From an uncultured Halomicronema sp. (lineage in GTDB: Bacteria; Cyanobacteriota; Cyanobacteriia; Phormidesmidales; Phormidesmidaceae), in contig CALCCA010000126.1 in the NCBI GenBank assembly GCA_937899725.1, forward strand, positions 1 through 47,986: a stretch of DNA of 47,986 nucleotides, in the 5' to 3' direction. Below the pieces are notes generated by a model that was not told the origin of the DNA, did no database searches, and worked only from the letters and a program-made list of their open reading frames with translations. Below, piece after piece: positions 31,303 through 38,894 of the stretch (position 1 is the first letter of the stretch; each line of letters begins with the position of its first letter). The translations under genes and the position numbers were made by a program.

Positions 31303-33000
31303 TCAGTTGCGTTCTTTAAAGATGTGTGCGCAAATACGTGCTTTGTTCGGTGCCCTTCTTAGAATTGTTTCTCCATTATCTTTTTGGACTAGCTTTTCGT
31401 CAAAGTGTTCGTCCAAGAACAGGTGCTCTGGGAAAGCGTTTTCTATGCCTCTCTTGAACTTAGCATTCTCTTCGTTGAGAGACATATAGAAATAGTCAGT
31501 CTTATCATCCGAGGATAGTTTTTTCGGGTCTTCACAGTCAAAGACGAATAGAACTCTGTTATCGTGGTCTAGTCGGTAGATAAGTTCATAAAGCGGATAC
31601 AACTGTGATCCTGATCGGTCTCTAATTTGATCAACCACATCTATTAAATTAAGGATTTCGGGTGCTAGTAGCTCAATTGCACGTCGAATATAGTCTACGT
31701 TGTTACCTTCCGTAAAAACATTGACCTTGTTGCGTGCAATCTGGTCTACGATTTTTAATCCGTGTTCTAGTGAGATGAAGCCCTCAGTAAGGATTTCAAG
31801 AGCTTTTTCCCTAGAAGTACATACTATTTTCTCAGGTACCTCACCCCGATTCACAACGTAGATCGAATCTAGAGGAGAAAGAGCTACAGTTGATGGCGAA
31901 TGGGTTGCCAGCACAACCTTAACACCATTTTCCTCAACGAAGGTTTCCTGGAGGACATTCAGAAGATTCCTTGTCATTGAGGGATGCAACGAAGCATCAA
32001 TTTCATCTAGTAGCAACGCGCGTGGAAAGAAGCCATCTCCAGAGGACTTGTATATGCTCAACACCAGTGCAAAAAGAACTTTTTCGCCAGAAGACAAATC
32101 ATTAAAGGGGATTATGGTATCTTTTTCGTTTCTGATCTGTAAAGCAAACTCAGTGACGGCATCTGTCCGAAATCTCAAGTTCTCAGGATTGTTGATAGTG
32201 AACTTCAAAGAAGAAAACTTCTGAAGAATACTCTCAATAATCTTCCAAGGCTGTGGCCCATACTTCTCTCGAAACTCCTCGATAGAACGGATAGGAGGTT
32301 CTTCTCCAAAATGCTCCGCTTCAGCCTTTTTATACACCAACTCCACAAATTCTCGATACTGATAGTCAAGAAAGACTTTTCCCAGTTGTGCTGGGAGAAA
32401 GTCATCCTTCAAATTGATAGGCACATACCTTTCTTTGAACTCGTATTCTGCCAGCTCGTCAATGGGGCGATCCGATCTAACGGCCATAGATCTGATTGCT
32501 TTTCCAATGCTATCGCTTGCAATATTCTGATTTCTAAAGACGTTGAACACTCTTTCTCTATAGCTTTTTAGTTTCTCAAATAAGCTGTCATCATCTAACT
32601 GTTTTTTTTGAATTTTGAGGAATGGAACCTTTTCCTGAGCCGCAACTTTCCTTAAAGAATTATACTCCTCACCAAGAGCCTTTCTTTGCTTTAAAAGTTC
32701 GCCACGTAGATTGAATCGGTTTCTATCCTCGTTGAACTTAGTTCAAGCCTGTATACGTTCTTGATCTATTTGCTGATTGGTATACGCAGACTCGTTCACT
32801 AGAGAGAAAGTCTTCGGTTCGAAATACTTGATCTCGTGAACAGGAATATCGTCGATCGAGCAATGACCCTGAGTAATCGCTTGCAACAGGTGTGTCTTGC
32901 CACACCCGTTTAATCCAGTAATGATGGTGAGATCGGATATCGATGTTGCTTCGAATTGGCTTATCGACTTGTATGGCTGTTTAAAGTTAAGTGTCGGCAC
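31303..33000 (-). pseudogene. AAA-type ATPase with C-terminal Toprim-like domain (OLD/PARIS-like), in-frame TGA
   Basis: Two adjoining open frames (33000-32743 and 32742-31303) are in the same phase, separated by a single TGA at 32745-32743. Together they would encode 565 residues. Part 1 has Walker A GLNGCGKTHLLQAI near 29-42. Part 2 has the ABC-type signature NDLSSGEKVLFALVLS, Walker B ALLLDEIDASLHP, the switch ATHSPSTV, and a C-terminal Toprim-like region with VFTEGNNVDYI and VLFVFDCEDP. This layout recalls OLD nucleases and fused AAA15/Toprim defence proteins (PARIS type). The start codon is GTG. The gene is markedly AT-rich and lacks HIP1 octamers, indicating transfer. A nonsense mutation, readthrough or sequencing error are all possible. 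Confidence 0.8.
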
Positions 33001-33030
33001 GGCACCTCGTAACAGATAAATATTGATTCG

Positions 33031-33086
33031 ACGTCAAATCTGACAGCTAGCACCATACACCCCGTGGTTGTACGTCAGATTTGTCA
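33031..33086. repeat. Short inverted/near-direct repeat upstream of the ATPase gene
   Basis: ACGTCAAATCTGACA (33031-33045) and ACGTCAGATTTGTCA (33072-33086) contain a perfect 10-bp inverted repeat CAAATCTGAC/GTCAGATTTG and share the ACGTCA start. They lie just outside the GTG start of the AT-rich gene and could be an operator or the border of the transferred segment. Confidence 0.55.
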
Positions 33087-33196
33087 GGTAACACCCGATC
33101 CCTCAAAGCTTAAACTGCAAATATAACGGGTAGTCCGGTTACTCTGAGGATTTGTAGACGTCATAGGTAAACCCCTGCGATGAGTCGCTTGATCGA

Positions 33197-33406
33197 CTAG
33201 GCCACGATGGACGGCGGCGACGGCAGCAGCTTAGACGCGATGGTCAAAGACCTGTCGCTCACCAACAGCCTATTCATAATCCCCTTCACGTAGGTCTTGA
33301 CCGTGTTGGGGCTGAGGTAGCGTTTTTGACCGATTTTGGTTTCCACGATAAGTTCTAGGACTTCGTGTTCGCGATCGCTCAGCCCATTGAAATAGGCCAT
33401 GAACAT
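33197..33406 (-). pseudogene. Relic of a LuxR/NarL-type HTH domain
   Basis: The frame MAYFNGLSDREHEVLELIVE, then IGQKRYLSPNTVKTYVKGIM and NRLLVSDRS, matches the GerE/LuxR HTH, but a few residues are missing between recognition helices (the usual GxxNxEIA is cut to IGQKR) and no receiver or sensor domain precedes it. At 69 codons it is best read as the decayed end of a response regulator; a tiny stand-alone HTH protein is less likely. Confidence 0.6.
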
Positions 33407-33536
33407 TTAGCGGGGAGGGATACCCCCAGCTTGCCACATCACTCGGGCGAGTTATGACGAGCGGAGTTTTGCCGCATCATTAGGCGCAATCTCTGCACGA
33501 TGGCTGCCCAGACGACTCAGCCTCTCACGGCAACAA

Positions 33537-34940
33537 CTATTGCGATGAAACCTGAGCCTCAATCGTGGCAGCAGCCTCGGAGTCACCGTGCTGGGTTTTG
33601 ACCCACTTCAACCGTTTAGGCCGAATTGCCATGCGGCTGGTGACCGCCGCGACGATGACAAACCAGTGGGTCATATAAATCATGCCGCGACCGGTTTGCA
33701 CCCAGAGAGAAAACGCGGAGGCCTTTTGGGTTTGCTTGAGCCCCTGGGCCATGCTCACCGTCGCGAACAATACCGCCACGCTCGACAATGGCATCAGCAT
33801 CGGCAAGCGGTTGCGCACCAGGGCCAGGGCAAAGTCGGGAAAAGCTGCGGTGGGCAAACCGTACTGAATGAGCCAAAAAATGAGGAGATCAAAGGTTTTG
33901 CGCCAGCCCAAGCGTTTGGGCGTGAGCAGTTGCCAGTAGTCGAGGTATCGTTGGTAGCCGCCCTCGGCCCAGCGATTGCGTTGATGCCATAGCGGCAGGG
34001 CTTTAACAACGCCCTCTTCCCAAACGGTGGGCGTCATGAACAAAGGGACGTCCCAACCGTTCACATGCAGCTTGAGGGTGAGGTCGAGGTCGTCGGTGAT
34101 GGTTTCTTCATTCCAACCGCCGCACTGTTCCAGCGCGGCGCGCCGCACAAATTGACCGTTGCCGCGTAGCTCACCAACGCCATTTACAGTGCCGCGCTGG
34201 CGCTGACAGTTGGCGTCAAAAGCCATCTCGGCCACTTGGCTACGCGTCCAAAAATTATCGGTGCTGTTGGCGATCGCCTTGCGTAATTGCACCGCCCCGA
34301 CCGGCGCTTGCTCAAACATCGGCACCACTTGCCGCAGGCAGTCGGCAGAAATCTGCGCATCGGCATCAAACACCAGCAAAATCGAGCCGGCAGTCGTGGG
34401 CCAAACCTGATTCAGAGCCCCAGACTTACCGCCAGTTGCCGTTTGGTCACGATGGACAACCTGCAAATTGGAATGCGACTGGGCCACCTGATCCATCAGT
34501 TGGCTAGTGCCATCGGTACTGTGATCATCAATCAGCCACACATCAAAGCGCTCAGCGGGGTAATCAATGGCCATCAGGGAATTGGCCAACCGTTGGATAA
34601 CGCTGACTTCATTTTTGGCTGCGACCAAAATTGATACGTAGGGCCAGTCGATTAGATCGGTCGTGGCCTGTTCTTCCACCGCCGTATCGTGCCAGCTAGG
34701 CAATGCTTCCGGTCGCCGCTGGGGCCGGGCCAGCAACAGCCGCAACAGATGCGCCCCCATCATGGCCGCTAGACCATAAACCACCCACTGCCCCCAGGCC
34801 AACAGGTGCACCGCTGCCGTACAGGACCAGACGCCCGCCAGCGCGATCGCGGCTTTCAGTCGTCGCCGCTCATACCGATGGAAATCGTCAGCCGCGAGGG
34901 GTAATAAATCAACCGAGTCTGTCTTGTCCCCATTGAACAT
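33537..34940 (-). CDS. mgdA: Monoglucosyldiacylglycerol synthase, family 2 glycosyltransferase
   Basis: A 467-residue membrane GT2 enzyme that transfers glucose from UDP-glucose to diacylglycerol, the first step of galactolipid synthesis in cyanobacteria (Sll1377 in Synechocystis). ATG 34940 is chosen; the frame upstream to 35045 has no family support. Two N-terminal helices (~35-70) precede the catalytic domain: VSILVAAKNE, LIDDHSTDGT, a VFDADAQ motif near 195, NGVGELRGNGQFVRR, the catalytic TDDLDLTLKLH near 275 and QRNRWAEGGYQRYLDYW near 318, then C-terminal helices. The agreement with MgdA is strong across the catalytic core. The gene is transcribed alone, divergent from ebsA. Confidence 0.88.
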   Translation of the reverse strand: MFNGDKTDSVDLLPLAADDFHRYERRRLKAAIALAGVWSCTAAVHLLAWGQWVVYGLAAMMGAHLLRLLLARPQRRPEALPSWHDTAVEEQATTDLIDWPYVSILVAAKNEVSVIQRLANSLMAIDYPAERFDVWLIDDHSTDGTSQLMDQVAQSHSNLQVVHRDQTATGGKSGALNQVWPTTAGSILLVFDADAQISADCLRQVVPMFEQAPVGAVQLRKAIANSTDNFWTRSQVAEMAFDANCQRQRGTVNGVGELRGNGQFVRRAALEQCGGWNEETITDDLDLTLKLHVNGWDVPLFMTPTVWEEGVVKALPLWHQRNRWAEGGYQRYLDYWQLLTPKRLGWRKTFDLLIFWLIQYGLPTAAFPDFALALVRNRLPMLMPLSSVAVLFATVSMAQGLKQTQKASAFSLWVQTGRGMIYMTHWFVIVAAVTSRMAIRPKRLKWVKTQHGDSEAAATIEAQVSSQ

Positions 34941-35364
34941 CCGCCTACCACCTCGCCTCTTGCTGCCGGTTGTTAATATCTTTACGCTCGTTGCTCTGGC
35001 TGGCGACTTTGTTGATGGCTCAGCAATGAACCTGGGTATCCTCAAAGCACTGCAGCAAACCCATTAGCGCTTGCCGATGGCCGGATTAGAGCCGGTTCCT
35101 AAGGGCTCCCTAGCGGTCACCTTTAAGCGGGGTCAAACGGTTCGTCGGGCCGGGGGGCTGCGGGCGTTCGCCAGTTTACAGCTCTTCATCATCCTAGCTG
35201 CTTAAGGTCGATGAAATGGCAAAGCGACGTCGGCAAACGGATTTGTTGTGGTATCACTGAGGGCACATAGGGCTCTGCTCTGGAGAGCCCTATGTGCCGA
35301 ATGTAGAGGCTTCGGGCCGCTGCGCACACTCATTGATTGGGTCAACTGATTTCTACTAGGTGCC
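34941..35364. other. Divergent intergenic region mgdA/ebsA
   Basis: 424 bp holding the promoters of the two divergent genes and one strong hairpin (35262-35298). A short stretch around 35070-35200 is rich in G/C without a recognisable gene. Confidence 0.5.
35262..35298. repeat. Perfect 15-bp stem-loop upstream of ebsA
   Basis: GGCACATAGGGCTCT (35262-35276) pairs perfectly with AGAGCCCTATGTGCC (35284-35298), loop GCTCTGG. It has no T-tract, so it is not a classical terminator. It lies 67 bp before the ebsA-like start and could be a 5' UTR structure or an operator. Confidence 0.85.
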
Positions 35365-35745
35365 ATGTCACTGACTTTTGAAGAGATAAAACCTGTCAAT
35401 AAATCCGACATCGGGGTTTATTTGCCTTACTACCAGGGCACCAAACGCAATGCTTTACCGTATGCGATCGGTCTCTACAAGCGCGGGAATTTGGAGGGCG
35501 AACGGGGGATCGAAGAAGGCGAAAGCATCCCTTTCATCGCGACGTGGAATGTATCGACTTTGCCAGCTGATTTGACGCGCTGTCGCCTACAGTTTGATGA
35601 TGATGCCGATCTCAGCTACGAGATCACCATGGCCACGTTTGAATTCGTCGACTTTTTGTTTGATGTGGTCGTGTCTCTGCGCCACAAGCAACCCGCCGAT
35701 TTTTCTAAGTCTTTCTATCGCAAGCTTTTGCGTTTAGACGATTGA
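35365..35745 (+). CDS. ebsA: EbsA-like conserved cyanobacterial protein
   Basis: A 126-residue protein with the pattern I associate with EbsA, a cyanobacterial protein tied to type IV pilus function and biofilm self-suppression in Synechococcus elongatus: VYLPYYQGTKRNALPYAIGL near 18-37, ESIPFIATWNVSTLPADLTR near 51-70, DDDADLSYEITMATFEFVDF near 77-96, and a C-terminal FYRKLLRLDD. It has no signal peptide or membrane segment, so it is cytoplasmic. It lies 82 bp upstream of the phosphotransacetylase-like gene on the same strand. The assignment rests on memory of the family and needs a profile search; conservation in cyanobacteria is nearly certain. Confidence 0.65.
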   Translation: MSLTFEEIKPVNKSDIGVYLPYYQGTKRNALPYAIGLYKRGNLEGERGIEEGESIPFIATWNVSTLPADLTRCRLQFDDDADLSYEITMATFEFVDFLFDVVVSLRHKQPADFSKSFYRKLLRLDD

Positions 35746-35827
35746 TATCGTGAGGTTGGGCATCGGCAAGTAGTGGCAGAATGGGAAGGGCAATCCACCA
35801 TACACCCACCGGTAAGGAGCTAGAGGA

Positions 35828-36928
35828 GTGCCCAAAACAGCCAAACATCTGATCATTGGCTCAACAGAAGCCTACAGCGGCAAATCGACCCTTTCAATTG
35901 CCATTGGGAGTCAGCTGCAAAAGCTGGGGTTTCAGGTGGGCTGGGGTAAGCCGCTGTCATCAGTGGATACGTTTGGCCATGGCCTAGAGCACCTCGATAG
36001 TGACTTGAGCTTTGTGCCCACGACGTTGGCGCTGGCCTCCGAACACCAGCCGCCTAATTTGTTGTCTTTAGATAGCAAAACCCTGGTCGATCGCTTGCGG
36101 CAGGAGGCGGTGCAAACGCTGGACGACGCCCTCAAGCATTATTGGGAAGATGCCCAAGGCGACATTATGTTGCTTGAGGGGCCATCAACCTTGGAAGAAG
36201 GCGCCCTGTTTAACTTGTCTTTGCCTGAGATGGCAGCGGCCCTCGATGCTCAGGTCGTGTTGGTCATGCAGTTTGATACTCGTCGCATGGTCGATCAGCT
36301 GGTGGCCGCCCAAAAGCGACTGGGCCGGGCGCTGATTGGGGTGGTGCTGAATGGGGTGAGTGAGGCTGATGTGGTGCTGATTCAAGACACGATCGCCCCT
36401 TATTTAGAACAGCAGGGCATTGCGGTCATCGCGACGTTGCCGCAGCTATCGTTCTTGCAAGGCATTCGGGTATCCGAGCTGGTGCGGTATTTGGATGCCG
36501 AGGTGCTCTGCAGTAGCGACCATCTCGACTTAGTGGTCGAAAGCCTCAAGATCGGGGCGATGAACGTCAACTCAGCACTCCGCTTTTTTGGTCAGGGTCA
36601 TCATCAGGCCGTGGTGACGGGGGGCGATCGCCGCGATTTACAAATTGCCGCCTTAGAAACTTCGACCCACTGTCTGGTGCTCACGGGGCAAATTGCCCCT
36701 GCCCGTGATGTTTTAGCCCTGGCGAAAGATAAAGAAGTGCCGGTGCTATCGGTAGCTACCGACACCCTGACCACCGTGGAGCGGATTGACATGCTGTTTG
36801 GCCGGGTGCCGCTGAATAATCCCGATAAAATTCCGCTGATTCAAGAGCATTTGGCCGATCAGGTGGATATTGAGCGGTTAATCGCGCTGGTGGGGCTCGA
36901 AAGACCGGCGATCGCACCCCGGAGCTAA
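35828..36928 (+). CDS. Phosphotransacetylase-family protein (BioD-like + DRTGG domains)
   Basis: A 366-residue protein starting at GTG with AGAGGA just upstream. The N-terminal ~220 residues form a dethiobiotin-synthase-like P-loop domain (LIIGSTEAYSGKSTLSIAI, Walker A as EAYSGKST; later LLEGPSTLEEG and VVLVMQFDTRRMVDQL). The C-terminal part (~235-345) is a DRTGG domain (VVTGGDRRDLQIAAL and the LVLTGQIAPARDVLALA region). This is the N-terminal half architecture of long bacterial Pta proteins without the acetyltransferase catalytic domain, so it is likely regulatory rather than a working Pta. It is conserved in cyanobacteria. Confidence 0.85.
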   Translation: MPKTAKHLIIGSTEAYSGKSTLSIAIGSQLQKLGFQVGWGKPLSSVDTFGHGLEHLDSDLSFVPTTLALASEHQPPNLLSLDSKTLVDRLRQEAVQTLDDALKHYWEDAQGDIMLLEGPSTLEEGALFNLSLPEMAAALDAQVVLVMQFDTRRMVDQLVAAQKRLGRALIGVVLNGVSEADVVLIQDTIAPYLEQQGIAVIATLPQLSFLQGIRVSELVRYLDAEVLCSSDHLDLVVESLKIGAMNVNSALRFFGQGHHQAVVTGGDRRDLQIAALETSTHCLVLTGQIAPARDVLALAKDKEVPVLSVATDTLTTVERIDMLFGRVPLNNPDKIPLIQEHLADQVDIERLIALVGLERPAIAPRS

Positions 36929-36982
36929 CTTTATCCACCTTGGCTGATACAATGGGCGCGTTCATTTATTCGTGTATCTCCG

Positions 36983-37498
36983 TTGAGTCAGTCCATTGAT
37001 TCCCCCTTGGAATCTTCCAAGGTTGATGTCTTTCTGCAAGAGCTGGCTGCGATTCAGCAGTCGGGAGACAAGCGCATTGCCATTTTGGGTTCCCGCCACG
37101 TGCCGATTACCCACCAGCAGATCATCGAGCTGATGACCTACGCCCTCGTAATCGGCGGTAATCGGATTTTGACCTCCGGCGCCACTGGCACCAACTCGGC
37201 CGCGATTCGAGGTGCCCTCAAGGCTGATCCCAACCTGCTGACGGTGATTTTGCCCCAAAGCCTTGAGAAACAGCCGCGCGAGTCGAAAGATCAGCTCAAT
37301 GAGGTGATGCATTTGGTCGAAAATTCGACCCATGATGCGCTGTCGCTCGCCGAGGCCAGTGCGATCTGTAACCAAGAGATTATTTCGCGGTGTCAGCAGC
37401 TCATTTGCTTTGCCTTTCACGACAGCCATACCCTGCTGCGCACCTGTGAAGATGCCGAAGATCAGCGCAAGATCGTCACGCTCTTTTACTTCGACTAA
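36983..37498 (+). CDS. DprA/LOG-like Rossmann protein, cyanobacterial type
   Basis: A 171-residue protein with a Rossmann-like core: KRIAILGSRHVPITHQQIIE, ALVIGGNRILTSGATGTNSA (the GxxxxSG and T-rich loop of the DprA/LOG superfamily, ~54-73), LLTVILPQSLEKQP and LICFAFHDSHTLL. In cyanobacterial genomes this short form is commonly annotated as DNA recombination-mediator protein A, although it lacks the extra domains of true DprA. It may bind a nucleotide rather than DNA. The start is TTG at 36983; no better ATG or GTG is in frame. A hairpin AAGGCCGC/GCGGCCTT (37497-37524) follows the stop. Confidence 0.78.
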   Translation: MSQSIDSPLESSKVDVFLQELAAIQQSGDKRIAILGSRHVPITHQQIIELMTYALVIGGNRILTSGATGTNSAAIRGALKADPNLLTVILPQSLEKQPRESKDQLNEVMHLVENSTHDALSLAEASAICNQEIISRCQQLICFAFHDSHTLLRTCEDAEDQRKIVTLFYFD

Positions 37499-37642
37499 GG
37501 CCGCTGCGCCAACATCGCGGCCTTGATGGTAGCGGTTTGATACGGCCCCACCCTGACCGAAGCGGTTGCTGTCCTGCGGCTATGATTGAGGGGGCGCTCC
37601 CTCAGCCCATCTTTCGACTCAGCCTACCCTGCGAGTGCTTTT

Positions 37643-38065
37643 ATGAATTTCTTGACTCGTTTGCCGATGCCAGCCGCCTTGCTAGTGTGTATTGTCCTCG
37701 GTGCGGTACTAATCTACGTGCCTTTTCTGTGGGTGGGGGTAGCGCGCCTGCAGGTCGGTTATGACATGTCGGCCCCGCGCACCATGGTCGATAAATTTCC
37801 GCCCTATGCGCAGCGAGCTAATTGGGCTCACCAAAATTCCTTCGAGTCGTTCACGCTGTTTGCCCCGGCGGCGCTGATGGCCTACGTGACTGGTCAGGAT
37901 TCACTGCTGGCCTTGGGGGCCGCGATCGCCTACGTTGTGGCGCGACTGTTGTATAGCCTGTTCTATATTCTCGATATTCCCCTGTTGCGATCGGCCATGT
38001 TCGCGGTGGGTAGCTTGAGTATTTTTACACTGTTTGTCATGAGTTGCCGGTCTGCCTTACTGTAA
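37643..38065 (+). CDS. MAPEG family membrane protein
   Basis: A 140-residue four-helix membrane protein. ATG 37643 starts MNFLTRLPMPAALLVCIVLG; the frame stays open to 37586 but the extra part is polar and unsupported. Helices lie at ~9-30, ~62-82, ~86-110 and ~115-137. Motifs typical of MAPEG are RANWAHQNSFESF (the family RAxRAxxNxxE box) and ARLLYSLFYILDIPLLRS (family R-x-x-Y). Members conjugate glutathione or are of unknown function in bacteria. The gene stands alone. Confidence 0.87.
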   Translation: MNFLTRLPMPAALLVCIVLGAVLIYVPFLWVGVARLQVGYDMSAPRTMVDKFPPYAQRANWAHQNSFESFTLFAPAALMAYVTGQDSLLALGAAIAYVVARLLYSLFYILDIPLLRSAMFAVGSLSIFTLFVMSCRSALL

Positions 38066-38310
38066 ACATGCCTGGGCAACAACTGGTGCTGGGGCAGTGT
38101 CAGAGCTGTGCTTATCCCCACCCCACCCGAACAGAGCTGTCTTCTAGCAGGGGTTTAGCCCTGCCGAACCTGGTGAGCGAGGCGGCGGCTTTGAGCCCCT
38201 TCTCACCTCCCTCGTCTGAGTTGGCTGACGGTTAGCGGGCGACGCTAAACACCGACTACGGAAAAACGTTTCGTTAATTTAGACCCTTTTATTCCTCAAA
38301 ATTTTTGCGT

Positions 38311-38802
38311 ATGGCTTCTACCTACTCCTTCGATATTGTCAGTGAATTTGACCGCCAAGAACTGGTCAATGCCATCGACCAAGCGCGCCGAGAAATCACC
38401 ACTCGCTATGATCTCAAAGACAGCAAAACCTCTCTAGAGCTGAATGAGAGCACGATCACGATTGAAACTGACAGCAACATGACGCTGCAGTCGGTGCAAA
38501 CGATCTTGCAAACAAAAGCGGCTAAGCGTAACCTCTCGCTGAAAATTTTTGAGTTTGGCAAAGCCGATTCGGCCAGCGGCAGTCGGGTGCGGCAAGCGGT
38601 CACGCTCAAGCAGGGCATTGATAAGGAAATCGCGAAGGACATTTCTAAATGCGTCCGTGACAATCTCAAAAAAGCCCAGGCTTCGATTCAGGGCGATACG
38701 GTGCGAGTTTCTGCCAAATCAAAGGATGACCTGCAGGCCGCGATTCAACTGTTGAAATCGACCGAATGGCCCGTAGCTCTGCAGTTTACCAATTATCGTT
38801 AG
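38311..38802 (+). CDS. yajQ: YajQ-family nucleotide-binding protein
   Basis: A 163-residue protein with two RNP-like ferredoxin folds. ATG 38311 gives [20 protein letters not shown], the invariant YajQ opening; a TTG two codons earlier is ignored. Further motifs: [20 protein letters not shown] at the C-terminus, [20 protein letters not shown] in the middle and [11 protein letters not shown] at the end. The length matches the family (160-165). YajQ proteins bind c-di-GMP in Xanthomonas and have been linked to GTP/tRNA binding elsewhere; the role here is not known. Confidence 0.94.
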   Translation: MASTYSFDIVSEFDRQELVNAIDQARREITTRYDLKDSKTSLELNESTITIETDSNMTLQSVQTILQTKAAKRNLSLKIFEFGKADSASGSRVRQAVTLKQGIDKEIAKDISKCVRDNLKKAQASIQGDTVRVSAKSKDDLQAAIQLLKSTEWPVALQFTNYR

Positions 38803-38894
38803 GCCGCGATCGCGGCAGTGACGCCACTATTTCACCACGCCAATTGGCCCGCCCCGGTGCCCTGAGACTCCGCTCCCAGCAATAATCTCGGGCG

